46,486 nucleotides of DNA from GCA-020344555 sp964548955 (GTDB taxonomy: Bacteria; Planctomycetota; Phycisphaerae; UBA1845): assembly GCA_964548955.1 (NCBI GenBank), contig CAZJTP010000008.1:1-46486 (forward strand), in the 5' to 3' direction. Positions 9,700 through 17,775 of the stretch are shown piece by piece; within the stretch, counting starts at the first letter, position 1; each line of letters begins with the position of its first letter. The notes below the pieces were generated by a model, which saw only the letters and a list, made by a program, of their open reading frames with translations, searched no databases and was not told the DNA's origin. Made by a program: the position numbers and the translations under genes.

Positions 9700-12600
9700 A
9701 TGGCTGACACACGACAGATCAAAAAGCCGGGTAGGTACGACCCCGCTGACATCGAAGCCCGATGGCAGCGGCACTGGGAGGAGAACGGGACGTTCCGCAT
9801 TCTCAACCCGGGCGATTCCGGATTCGACGGAAACAAGCCCAAGTTCTACATCCTCGATATGTTCCCCTATCCCAGCGGCGCAGGCCTGCACGTCGGGCAT
9901 CCGCTCGGCTATTGCGCTACTGACATCATCGCACGCTACAAACGCATGCGAGGTTGCAACGTGTTGCATCCGATGGGCTTTGATGCGTTCGGCCTGCCGG
10001 CTGAGCAATACGCCATTGAGCATGACGTCCACCCGGCCGTTACGACGAGGAATAACATCGCCCGGTATCGACAGCAGCTCAAGATGTTCGGCTTCAGCTA
10101 TGACTGGCGCCGGGAAGTCGCGACTTGTGAACCCGCCTACTACAAGTTCACGCAGTGGATCTTCCTGCGGATGTTCGAGAGCTGGTACGACGATCAGTGC
10201 CGCTGGGTCGATCCGGCGGGTGTCGAGGTTCTCGGCCGGGCAAGGCCCATCGGTGAGCTCGTGGCTGAACTGGAGTCCGGACGATGGGGCGTCAACGCGG
10301 CTTTGAAACCGGCACGGGACAAAAGCTCGCCCGGCCGGCGCGAGTGGGCCGACCTTACGGAGTCGCAGCGGCGTCAGGTTCTCGATCGGCAGCGGCTGGC
10401 GTACATTGACGAGATCCCGGTTAACTGGTGCCCCGCTCTTGGCACCGTTCTCGCAAATGAAGAGGTTACCAGTGAGGGGCGAAGCGACCGGGGCAATCAT
10501 CCCGTGTATCGCCGCCCGCTGCGGCAATGGATGCTGCGCATCACCAGGTACGCCGACCGGCTGCTAACCGATCTCGATAAGCTGGACTGGCCCGAGCCGA
10601 TCAAGATCATGCAGCGCAACTGGGTCGGCAAGAGCACCGGTGCCGAGGTTCTATTCCCGTTGGCGCCCGCGTGGAGCATCGAAGGCGGGCGGTTGGTCTA
10701 TCGCGGTGATGCCGGTGACACGGACGCAACACTGTCGTACGACAGCGCACCGGATGCGATCCGCGTCTACACGACCAGGGCGGATACGCTCTTCGGCGCA
10801 ACGTACATGGTACTCGCACCGGAGCATGAACTGGTTGACAAGATCACGACGCCCGAGCATCGCAAGGAGGCCGAGGCCTACGTCGCAGCCGCACGAAACC
10901 GGTCCGACCTGGACCGAACAGCCGATACGAAAGAGAAAACCGGCGTCTTCACGGGCGCGTACGCGATCAATCCGGTCAATGGGCAGTCCATTCCGATCTG
11001 GATCGCGGACTACGTGTTGATGGGCTACGGCACCGGCGCGATCATGGCTGTCCCCGCCCACGACACCCGTGACTTTGAGTTCGCCAAAACGTTCGACCTG
11101 CCGATTGTGGCCGTTGTTGAACCCGACGAGTCCTGGTTCCACGACCAGATCATGCGCGGGGGTTTTGACGCGGACTACTGCGCCCGACGCGGCAAGCCCG
11201 AGCTTATCGAGCGGATCATGAAGTCGGCGTCGGAGGCGGCTGGAACGCTGGGAGGGATCACCGCGCAGGATGCCACCGCGATTCTCGACGGAGACGCGGG
11301 TTGGGTCAGGCAGGTGGCGATGCCCGTTTACGCCGACGATCCGGGAGTTTTCATGGAGGCGTTTGTCGGCGAGGGAAACAATCTCAATTCTCCAAGGCGC
11401 AACGAATCCGCCGTGTTGCTGGATAACGTGTGCAACCTGAACGGCCTGGCGACGGATAAGGCCCAGGCGAAGATCACCGCCTGGCTTACGGACAAGGGTC
11501 TTGGACGGGCGGCGGTCAACTACAAGCTGCGCGATTGGATCTTCAGCCGCCAAAAATATTGGGGCGAGCCGTTTCCGGTTATCCACGGCGAGGACGGCGA
11601 GACGATCGGTCTGACCGACGAGGAGTTGCCCGTCGAATTGCCGGACGTGAAGGACTTCAAGCCGACACCGGTTACCCAGGACGCCGAGACGCTTCCCGAG
11701 CCGCCGCTGGGCCGGGCGAAGGATTGGGTGACGTTCGAGCGAAACGGGCGGCGTTATCGCCACGATCTGAACACGATGCCGCAATGGGCCGGCTCATGCT
11801 GGTACTACCTTCGCTTCATCGATCCGAACAACGCCGGACAGTTTTGCGGCGCGGAGGCTGAGCGGTACTGGATGCCGGTCGATATCTATGTCGGCGGCGC
11901 CGAGCACGCCGTATTGCACCTGTTATATGCCAGGTTCTGGCACAAGGTGCTGTACGATCTGGGCTTCGTCTCCACGCCCGAGCCGTTCCAAAAGCTGTTC
12001 AATCAAGGCATGATCCAGGGATTTGCGTATCGCGACAAGCACGGGCGCGTTCTGGCTACCGATGCGGTGCAGGAACGCGGGGACGACAAGTTCGTTTTGA
12101 AAAGCACCGGCGAGCCGGTGGAGCGCGTCATCGCGAAGATGAGTAAGTCGCTCAAGAACGTGGTCAGCCCGGATGAAATCATCGGGGAGTGGGGCGCGGA
12201 CACGTTCCGTCTGTACGAGATGTACATGGGGCCGCTCGAGGCGTCAAAACCGTGGAATACGCGCGACGTGCCCGGTCTGTTCAAGCTCTGCCAACGCATC
12301 TGGCGGCTGGTCGTCGACGAGAATACGAATGAACTGACCTCCGCTCTGACGGACGATGAGACCGACGCCGACGCGACACGGGCGCTGCACAAGCTGATGA
12401 AACGCGTGACCGAGGATTTAGAACAGCTCAAGCTCAACACGGCCATCGCAGCCATCTTCGACTTTGTCAACTTCATGACACCGCGCGACCGCCGGCCGCG
12501 ATCGGTCATCGAGCCGTTTGTGTTGGTGTTGTCGCCGTTCGCGCCGCATTTGGGCGAGGAGCTGTGGCAACGGCTGGGTCATCATACGACGCTCGCATTT

Positions 12601-12831
12601 GAGCCGTGGCCCGCGTTTGATGAGCAACTTGCCCGTGACGAAGAGGTCGAGATCGGCGTTCAGATCAACGGCAAGATCAAGACGCGGATGATGGTGGCGG
12701 CGGAGGCAGGCGATGAGCAGATTCGCGCCGCGGCGCTGACTGAGCCGAAAGTCGTAGCAGCAGTCGAGGGTAAAACGATTCGTAAAGTCATCGTCGTCAA
12801 GGGACGCCTCGTCAACATCGTGGCAAACTGA
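9700..12831 (+). CDS. leuS: Leucyl-tRNA synthetase
   Basis: Class I aminoacyl-tRNA synthetase that charges tRNA-Leu. Signatures: 'YPSGAGLHVGHPLGY' with the HIGH-type motif at residues 64-67, the CP1 editing domain with 'TTRADTLFGATYMVLAPEH', 'MAVPAHDTRDFEFA', the catalytic 'RDWIFSRQKYWGEPFPV' block, 'GSCWYYLRFIDPNN', and KMSKS at about residues 813-817. The anticodon-binding and C-terminal domains end with 'VQINGKIKTRMMV'. At 1043 residues it is about 150 longer than typical bacterial LeuS. Extra sequence lies around residues 165-245, before 'EIPVNWCPALGTVLANEEV', and around 480-545. The ATG at 9700 fits the family start; an upstream in-frame TTG (9655) would add 15 residues of non-homologous sequence. 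Confidence 0.95.
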   Translation: MADTRQIKKPGRYDPADIEARWQRHWEENGTFRILNPGDSGFDGNKPKFYILDMFPYPSGAGLHVGHPLGYCATDIIARYKRMRGCNVLHPMGFDAFGLPAEQYAIEHDVHPAVTTRNNIARYRQQLKMFGFSYDWRREVATCEPAYYKFTQWIFLRMFESWYDDQCRWVDPAGVEVLGRARPIGELVAELESGRWGVNAALKPARDKSSPGRREWADLTESQRRQVLDRQRLAYIDEIPVNWCPALGTVLANEEVTSEGRSDRGNHPVYRRPLRQWMLRITRYADRLLTDLDKLDWPEPIKIMQRNWVGKSTGAEVLFPLAPAWSIEGGRLVYRGDAGDTDATLSYDSAPDAIRVYTTRADTLFGATYMVLAPEHELVDKITTPEHRKEAEAYVAAARNRSDLDRTADTKEKTGVFTGAYAINPVNGQSIPIWIADYVLMGYGTGAIMAVPAHDTRDFEFAKTFDLPIVAVVEPDESWFHDQIMRGGFDADYCARRGKPELIERIMKSASEAAGTLGGITAQDATAILDGDAGWVRQVAMPVYADDPGVFMEAFVGEGNNLNSPRRNESAVLLDNVCNLNGLATDKAQAKITAWLTDKGLGRAAVNYKLRDWIFSRQKYWGEPFPVIHGEDGETIGLTDEELPVELPDVKDFKPTPVTQDAETLPEPPLGRAKDWVTFERNGRRYRHDLNTMPQWAGSCWYYLRFIDPNNAGQFCGAEAERYWMPVDIYVGGAEHAVLHLLYARFWHKVLYDLGFVSTPEPFQKLFNQGMIQGFAYRDKHGRVLATDAVQERGDDKFVLKSTGEPVERVIAKMSKSLKNVVSPDEIIGEWGADTFRLYEMYMGPLEASKPWNTRDVPGLFKLCQRIWRLVVDENTNELTSALTDDETDADATRALHKLMKRVTEDLEQLKLNTAIAAIFDFVNFMTPRDRRPRSVIEPFVLVLSPFAPHLGEELWQRLGHHTTLAFEPWPAFDEQLARDEEVEIGVQINGKIKTRMMVAAEAGDEQIRAAALTEPKVVAAVEGKTIRKVIVVKGRLVNIVAN

Positions 12832-12862
12832 ATCGGTCCGTACCGGCGTGCAAAACCCGTCA

Positions 12863-12887
12863 GAGCCCGGAGCGCAATCGACGGGTC
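12863..12887. repeat. GAGCCCGGAGCGC dispersed repeat, copy 1
   Basis: GAGCCCGGAGCGC (12863-12875) continues through AATC to GACGGGTC (12880-12887). A second copy, inverted and differing at only a few positions, lies at 42294-42318. A related palindromic segment (CCCCGCGC...GGGG, about 12893-12912) follows. All lie in spacers. Confidence 0.55.
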
Positions 12888-12929
12888 AACAAACCCCGCG
12901 CTTGCGCTTGGGGCTCGGATTGGCTTTTC

Positions 12930-13514
12930 ATGCCTTGTGAAACCGAAGCAAAACTCCGTGTTGAATCACACGAGCCGGTGCGCGAACGACTTCTGGCGTG
13001 TGGCGCGGTGTTCGAGGGTCGGGTGCTGGAAACGAACCGGATCTTCGATCGGACGGACGGCTCGCTCCGCCGGCGAGGATGCGGGCTGCGTATTCGCACG
13101 ATTGCCGCGGAGGGCGGTCGTGAGCCGCAGGCCACGCTGACCTTCAAGGGACCGGTTCGCGCCGGGCCGTTCAAGTCACGCGAGGAGCTGGAAACCCCGA
13201 TTGGCGACGCTGAGACGGTGGTCAACATCCTCAACGCTATCGGATTTGTCGTGATTCTTACGTATCAAAAGCGGCGCGAAAGCTGGCAACTTGGCGAGTG
13301 TCGGGTCGAGTTGGATGAGCCCCCGCACGTCGGCCTGTTCGTCGAGATCGAGGGTCCCAACGAAACCGCAATCCGATCTGCTCAAGCCGAGCTGGGTCTG
13401 GCGGGCGCCTCCCATGTGAAAGCATCGTACGTGCGGATGCTGCTGGCCTACTGCGACGAGCACGATGTCACGGACCGTGTTCTAGAATGGCCGGATGCAT
13501 CCGCAACGGCTTGA
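12930..13514 (+). CDS. CYTH-domain protein (class IV adenylate cyclase / triphosphatase-like)
   Basis: CYTH proteins form a triphosphate tunnel that hydrolyses or cyclises nucleoside or organic triphosphates. The signature ExExK lies at the N-terminus (Glu4, Glu6, Lys8 in 'CETEAKLRV'). It is followed by the strands expected of the tunnel: 'NRIFDRTDGSLRRRGCGLRIRT', 'ATLTFKGPV', 'SREELETPI', 'YQKRRESWQ', 'CRVELDEPPHVGLFVEIEG'. The length (194 residues) matches CyaB/ThTPase-like members. This family is hard to assign: cAMP synthesis, thiamine triphosphatase and inorganic triphosphatase activities all occur in it. It follows leuS on the same strand after 98 bp and converges with the SppA-like gene. 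Confidence 0.8.
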   Translation: MPCETEAKLRVESHEPVRERLLACGAVFEGRVLETNRIFDRTDGSLRRRGCGLRIRTIAAEGGREPQATLTFKGPVRAGPFKSREELETPIGDAETVVNILNAIGFVVILTYQKRRESWQLGECRVELDEPPHVGLFVEIEGPNETAIRSAQAELGLAGASHVKASYVRMLLAYCDEHDVTDRVLEWPDASATA

Positions 13515-13535
13515 TGACCGTCCGTGCTGATCTGC

Positions 13536-13549
13536 CGGTATCAATACCG
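13536..13549. terminator. Small hairpin between convergent genes
   Basis: CGGTA (13536-13540) and TACCG (13545-13549) flank TCAA in the 26-bp gap between the convergent CYTH and SppA-like genes, overlapping the latter's stop codon. With a five-pair stem it is only suggestive. Confidence 0.25.
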
Positions 13550-14557
13550 CCCCGGCGTCCATAGATAGAGGAACTGCGGCGTGGTGTGGTCCATCCAGGA
13601 AGGTAGATCGATGTTGAGCAGGTTCACGTCACCGTCGGTGGTGACAGGCGGCTGCGCGTAATAGTTGGGGCGGTAGCCCAGCGGGCGCCGGTACGCGACC
13701 AGGCGGATGCGTTTGGAACCGGTCCGCTCTTTGAGGATGTCTATCGCTTTGCGTAGACTGGCGATGCGGTCGATCAGGCCGGTCTGAAGCGCTTGAGTCG
13801 CGGTAAAGATTCTCCCATCGGCGAGGCGTCGGACGGCGGTCTCATCGAGTTGAGGCCGGCCGGCGACGACCACGTCCACGAAGCGTTCGTACATATCGTT
13901 GACGATCTGCTGAAACAGCTCGCGCTCCTCCGGCCTCATGCCGCGCAGGGGTGAGCCGATATCCTTGTAATCTCCGGAGACGATCGCGTCGCTTTTGACG
14001 CCGACTAACTTCATTGTGTCGGTCAGATCAAACGTCTGCATCACAACACCGATGCTGCCGGTGACGGTCGATGGTTGTGCCAGAATCTCGTCACATGCGC
14101 AGGCAATGTAGTACGCCCCGCTCGTCGCCACGTCCATCATGACGGCGATGACCGGTTTGCCGCTCTTTTTGAAATGCGTGATTTCGTCGTGCATGAGCTC
14201 GCTGGCGACGACGGTCCCGCCCGGCGAGTTGACGCGGAGGACGACACCCTTGACACGGCGGTCGCGGCGGGCCTTGTCGAGCTGCTCGAGCAACAGGCTT
14301 ACCGTGTGCTCACCCTTACCCCAGAGCTGTCGTTTGGGTGCATTGCTCATCGTCCCAGTGACGTCGATAAGCGCGATCTTGTCAATCGCCCAGCGCGAAT
14401 CCCGTGACAGCACTGTCTCCACCAACGCCCGCCGGGAGCTGACCGGCGTGAGAAGCAGGCTCGATTGTGTGCAACCGGCAATGGCCGCCGCTCCAGCAAG
14501 CATCATTGTATACTTGTACTTTACGGTGAGCCGTGTTGAACATGTTGGACGCACCAT
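13541..14557 (-). CDS. Lipoprotein signal peptide peptidase, SppA/S49 family
   Basis: Serine protease of family S49, expected to degrade cleaved signal peptides or membrane proteins at the outer face of the inner membrane. The 338-residue protein starts at the ATG 14555-14557, which has GGAGG five bases upstream. It has a lipobox ('MMLAGAAAIAGC', Cys29), so it should be lipid-anchored rather than spanning the membrane. Core motifs: 'VLRVNSPGGTVVASE', the nucleophile Ser146 in 'DVATSGAYYIACACDEI', 'TGSIGVV', and the general base Lys198 in 'SGDYKDIGSPLR'. Its length fits the short, single-domain SppA form. It is convergent with the CYTH gene. Confidence 0.88.
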   Translation of the reverse strand: MVRPTCSTRLTVKYKYTMMLAGAAAIAGCTQSSLLLTPVSSRRALVETVLSRDSRWAIDKIALIDVTGTMSNAPKRQLWGKGEHTVSLLLEQLDKARRDRRVKGVVLRVNSPGGTVVASELMHDEITHFKKSGKPVIAVMMDVATSGAYYIACACDEILAQPSTVTGSIGVVMQTFDLTDTMKLVGVKSDAIVSGDYKDIGSPLRGMRPEERELFQQIVNDMYERFVDVVVAGRPQLDETAVRRLADGRIFTATQALQTGLIDRIASLRKAIDILKERTGSKRIRLVAYRRPLGYRPNYYAQPPVTTDGDVNLLNIDLPSWMDHTTPQFLYLWTPGRY

Positions 14558-14724
14558 GGTAACCTCCGTGCCGGTGTGCGTGGGCAATCCGCCGCCGTTC
14601 CAGTGGCGACTGGACAGGCTATCGCTCCATACGACAGGCCGCTATCCTAATTGAGTCCAGGGGATTTGGCTATGGGGAGCTACCGTCCGCCGATTCTACG
14701 TGCGTCCGCAGACGCGCGACGCCT

Positions 14725-15099
14725 ATGATACTATCCGCCAGTGAGTTCGCCGATCTGGTCCAAGAGGCGCTTGAGGTCATTCCCGAGCCGCTGGCCGCCT
14801 ATATGCGCGACGTCGCGGTAGATATTCAGCTCATGCCCGATGCGCGTACGTGCAGGGACGTCGGCATCGATGATCCGCGAACACTGCTCGGTCTCTACCG
14901 GGGTACGCCGCTGACCCGCCGCAGTGTGGAACAGAGCGGGCGCTTGCCCGATCACATCATCATCTATAAGCGCAACATCGAGCGTCGCTGTCATACGCAC
15001 GAGCAGATCATCCGACAAATCCGCAAGACCGTGTTCCACGAAGTCGGCCACCACTTCGGATTGTCGGAAGCCGATCTTTGGGATCTGGGCTATCAGTGA
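14725..15099 (+). CDS. Small zincin-type metalloprotease (Zincin_1/DUF1025-like)
   Basis: A 124-residue cytosolic protein with a zinc-binding motif at its C-terminus: His105-Glu106-x-x-His109 in 'TVFHEVGHHFGLSE'. The combination 'LGLYRGTPL', 'IIIYKRNIE' and 'HEVGHHFGLSE' fits the minimal metallopeptidase family PF06262. The biological substrate of this family is not known to me. The ATG start gives the usual family length. It is convergent with the ABC permease gene, 24 bp away. Confidence 0.8.
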   Translation: MILSASEFADLVQEALEVIPEPLAAYMRDVAVDIQLMPDARTCRDVGIDDPRTLLGLYRGTPLTRRSVEQSGRLPDHIIIYKRNIERRCHTHEQIIRQIRKTVFHEVGHHFGLSEADLWDLGYQ

Positions 15100-15123
15100 T
15101 GCGATTCAAGTGTTTTGACGTTT

Positions 15124-16941
15124 CTACGTGCCAGACTGTTTGCGCAGGGTCATGTCGAAATTGCGGACGAGGCTGGTATAGAAACGCCAGATGATCACGA
15201 TGTACAGACCGGCTGCGATGACGCTTCCAATCACCGCGGCGAAACGCGTCGCAACAGCCCCCGTTACAAACTCACTCCGCGAGGTGAAGAGCTCAACCGG
15301 ATCGACCAGGAACTTGATCGACGTAAACGGCGCGAAGGGGGCGAGGAACGCGCCGAACTCGGCACCCGAGTTGGTCACGAAAGCGTAAACCAGCATGGAT
15401 GTAATACCGCAACCCAGGATCATCAAGCCGACACTGTACATGACGGCGGTTACATTCTTCGTGGCGTTCAGCGATACGTACAAACCCAACACGCACGCAG
15501 CGGCTGTATAAACCACCAATAGCACGGCGATTTCCACGGAGGTCTCGATCCAAACGGCCGGCGGTGAATCCTCACGAACAATACCGTAAATCCCAAACAC
15601 CAAAAGGGCGATCACCGGACCAGCAAGAAGCGGCATGGCAAAAGTCACCAACCCGCGGAGCTTTCCCCAAAGGATGTACTTGCTGGTCAGCCGAGTCGTA
15701 AGCAGCAGGTCCATGGCCTTGGATTCCTTCTCTTTGGTCATGGAGGTGGCGGCTGTGTTGGTGGCGATAATCAAGGCAAGGGCGAACTGAATGATGACCA
15801 GGGCAGCCAGCCAACCCGCAACCTGATCCACCGCTATCCCACCCCGGTGATAATAGAGGAACAAAGACATCGGGCCGGCAAAGCCGCCGGCAATAATCAC
15901 CAGACGAACCACGCGACCGCCCGACGCACGGGTCTTGGCCTCTCGCCACGCGACCGGGTTGTTCCAGACGTTGCGGGGCGGGCGAGTTAGCTCACCCGAC
16001 GGGCGACGGCGGAAGCGATCGATCACGGACGTCACAAACGTCGTCTCGCCGGTCCTTGCACCGCGTCGCACGAACAACACGCTCACCGTGGTCAGGAGCA
16101 GCGCAAGTACGCTCGTCCACATGATATAGAAGGCCGAAGGGTACGCCAACGCATAGCGGACCAGCGATGCATGATTACCGAGGCGGCCGTACGTCGGCGC
16201 GTGGATCTGATTGAGCGCGACCTCCAGGGCCAAGAACGGATGCAGCGCGCTAAGCCAGCTCATCCGCTCCCCGGTGACATTCGCGGGCGACACCTCCACC
16301 CATGTCCTGTTCCACTGCCCGAGAAGATATACGCTGAGCAGGTACAGCGCGATCACCATGTAGAACGAGAAGATCGTCCGCCGCGTGCCCACCCCGATCA
16401 TCGCAATGAAGATCGCGATGGCCCCTGTCAGAATCGCCGTCGAGCCGGATAGCGCGAAACTCTGCACGACCTGCGATGTGGTGACGCCCCCGTATACCAT
16501 CGTCATCAAGAAGATCGGTACCCCCGCTACCAACAGCATGATCACGAAGTACAGCCGGCTCATCAGTGAACCGAACACAATCTGGGCATTGGTCAGCGGT
16601 GTCGATAGCAGAATGTTGAATGTCTGGGCGTCGCGTTCCTGCGTAATCGCCCCGGCTGTAAAGACCGGTGCCAGAAAGCACATCAGCGCAAGTTGGGCCA
16701 TCGATGCCCAGGCAAACGTTTGGGAAGCGCCCTTGGCCAATTCCGTCAGCGACGCGCTAGGCCCGCTCATCGAGATGAACAGTGAGAACAGCACGACCAG
16801 AAGCAGCGCCCAGAGGTAGCCGACCCGAAGATACAAATGGCGCGTTCGACGGGACCCGCCGTAGACGACGCGTACGAGAATCGGGTTCGCCGGCAGCAGA
16901 TGCCAGAACCAAAGCCAAAGCCGTCTGCCTGCGTTCGACAA
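15124..16941 (-). CDS. ABC-2 type transporter permease, two fused membrane domains
   Basis: Integral membrane protein of about 605 residues with some 12 hydrophobic segments, in two similar halves. Each half carries the ABC-2 permease hallmark, a cytosolic motif followed by a 'LLLSTPLT'-type segment: 'ITQERDAQTFNILLSTPLTNAQIVFGSLMSR' split across the first half, and 'MTKEKESKAMDLLLTTRLT' in the second. It therefore looks like a permease dimer fused in one chain, as in some gliding or export ABC systems. No ATPase gene adjoins it, so its partner must be encoded elsewhere. I chose TTG 16941 because AGAGG lies 7 bases upstream; a GTG at 16977 is possible but reads into the edge of the ispG remnant. 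Confidence 0.8.
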   Translation of the reverse strand: MSNAGRRLWLWFWHLLPANPILVRVVYGGSRRTRHLYLRVGYLWALLLVVLFSLFISMSGPSASLTELAKGASQTFAWASMAQLALMCFLAPVFTAGAITQERDAQTFNILLSTPLTNAQIVFGSLMSRLYFVIMLLVAGVPIFLMTMVYGGVTTSQVVQSFALSGSTAILTGAIAIFIAMIGVGTRRTIFSFYMVIALYLLSVYLLGQWNRTWVEVSPANVTGERMSWLSALHPFLALEVALNQIHAPTYGRLGNHASLVRYALAYPSAFYIMWTSVLALLLTTVSVLFVRRGARTGETTFVTSVIDRFRRRPSGELTRPPRNVWNNPVAWREAKTRASGGRVVRLVIIAGGFAGPMSLFLYYHRGGIAVDQVAGWLAALVIIQFALALIIATNTAATSMTKEKESKAMDLLLTTRLTSKYILWGKLRGLVTFAMPLLAGPVIALLVFGIYGIVREDSPPAVWIETSVEIAVLLVVYTAAACVLGLYVSLNATKNVTAVMYSVGLMILGCGITSMLVYAFVTNSGAEFGAFLAPFAPFTSIKFLVDPVELFTSRSEFVTGAVATRFAAVIGSVIAAGLYIVIIWRFYTSLVRNFDMTLRKQSGT

Positions 16942-16984
16942 CTCAGGACCTCTCTCGATCGACACGACCTGCACCACCGGTTTG

Positions 16985-17117
16985 ACTCAACTCGACATCG
17001 CCGCGTTCGACGCGATCGGCAAAGGCTACGGTTTCTTCGTACAGGGCGTCGAGGAGCTCGGCTTCAGTTACCGTACGCTTCTGTTCACTCTGTACGCAGA
17101 TGACCCCGCGACCTTTG
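16985..17117 (-). pseudogene. Duplicated 3' fragment of ispG
   Basis: On the minus strand this reads 'GKGRGVICVQSEQKRTVTEA', then 'ELLDALYEETVAFADRVERG'. That closely matches residues 331-370 of the intact IspG encoded at 19464-20672. The DNA is also clearly alike: 29 bases are identical (17025-17053 versus 19588-19616). Everything upstream of 'GKGRG' is replaced by transposase sequence, so this is a headless fragment and not a gene. It is oriented like the intact copy, 2563 bp away. Confidence 0.85.
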
Positions 17118-17184
17118 CCAGGAGGACCTCCGCCTCCCGTAGCTTCGGGATGATCGCTTCCGGCGTGCGCCGCTTCCGTTTCAT
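17110..17184 (-). pseudogene. 5' fragment of an IS3-family transposase gene (OrfA start)
   Basis: From the ATG at 17182-17184 the minus strand encodes MKRKRRTPEAIIPKLREAEV followed by LLAKG, the typical first 25 residues of IS3-family OrfA (helix-turn-helix subunit). It then runs directly into the ispG fragment in another frame; the two share GGCAAAGG at the junction. A TGCCCGG-AAA-CCGGGCA hairpin (17197-17213) lies just upstream of the ATG, and the left end of the element may reach to about 17300. No other part of the transposase was found nearby. Confidence 0.75.
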
Positions 17185-17196
17185 GATGAGCCTCTT

Positions 17197-17213
17197 TGCC
17201 CGGTTTCCGGGCA
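17197..17213. repeat. Perfect 7-bp hairpin upstream of the OrfA fragment
   Basis: TGCCCGG (17197-17203) and CCGGGCA (17207-17213) flank TTT. It lies 13 bases upstream of the OrfA ATG. It may be part of the IS leader. Confidence 0.5.
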
Positions 17214-17316
17214 GTAGAGACTCTCACGACGACTGGGGCAACTTCCGGGGGCAGACCAATAGCACCTGGGTTCGTTTTTGGTGGGCAGGTCGCCTGGGAA
17301 AGGCCCCCTCGTTTCA

Positions 17317-17775
17317 TCAGTTCCGTCCCGGAACCTCCGTGACCTGGTCTGGATTAACCACGGTAATCTCCGAGTACTGGCGGAAGTCCTTTACGTTAAA
17401 GGTGAGGATGTGTGTGATTCCGCACAGCCTCATCGCCGCGACGATACGGGTATCATGTGCCGGGAGGCCGTGGACGTCGTATTGAACGACAAGACGATAC
17501 CATTCATCGAAAAGCCCCGGCGTATCATCGAGGAAGGTAAAAATCCTCTGAGCCCTTTCGATTTCGTCTTTTGCCTGTGAGCCGGGCATGTCGAGGCCGT
17601 TCTTAGAAACCGGGCGAGTTGCGACGACCCAGAACTCATAGATGATCTGCGGCATGATGCAGGGATCGTCACCGCGAGCCAGAACGGTTTCGACTGCTTT
17701 GAATGCAGCTTGGCGCTGGTGATGGGCGCGCTGAGCGAGGCGTGTGATGAGGTTCGTATCGACGAGTATCCTCAT
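17317..17775 (-). CDS. PIN-domain toxin, VapC-like ribonuclease
   Basis: A 152-residue protein with the PIN nuclease acid residues: Asp6 in 'MRILVDTNLI', Glu47 in 'IIYEFWVVATRP', Asp108 in 'LPAHDTRIVAAM', and Asp130 in 'TFNVKDF'. PIN toxins cleave tRNA, rRNA or mRNA with Mg2+ and are held inactive by a cognate antitoxin. Its ATG overlaps the stop codon of the preceding gene (ATGA, 17772-17775), so translation is probably coupled. The preceding protein ends in a short antitoxin-like segment, so it is the likely antitoxin. It is the last gene of the three-gene cassette; its 3' end abuts the IS3 remnant. Confidence 0.85.
   Translation of the reverse strand: MRILVDTNLITRLAQRAHHQRQAAFKAVETVLARGDDPCIMPQIIYEFWVVATRPVSKNGLDMPGSQAKDEIERAQRIFTFLDDTPGLFDEWYRLVVQYDVHGLPAHDTRIVAAMRLCGITHILTFNVKDFRQYSEITVVNPDQVTEVPGRN

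Noticed and set aside
10651..11784. A 377-codon open frame antisense to leuS.
   Set aside because: It lies entirely inside a clearly conserved gene, and its composition is that of the complementary strand of a GC-rich coding region.
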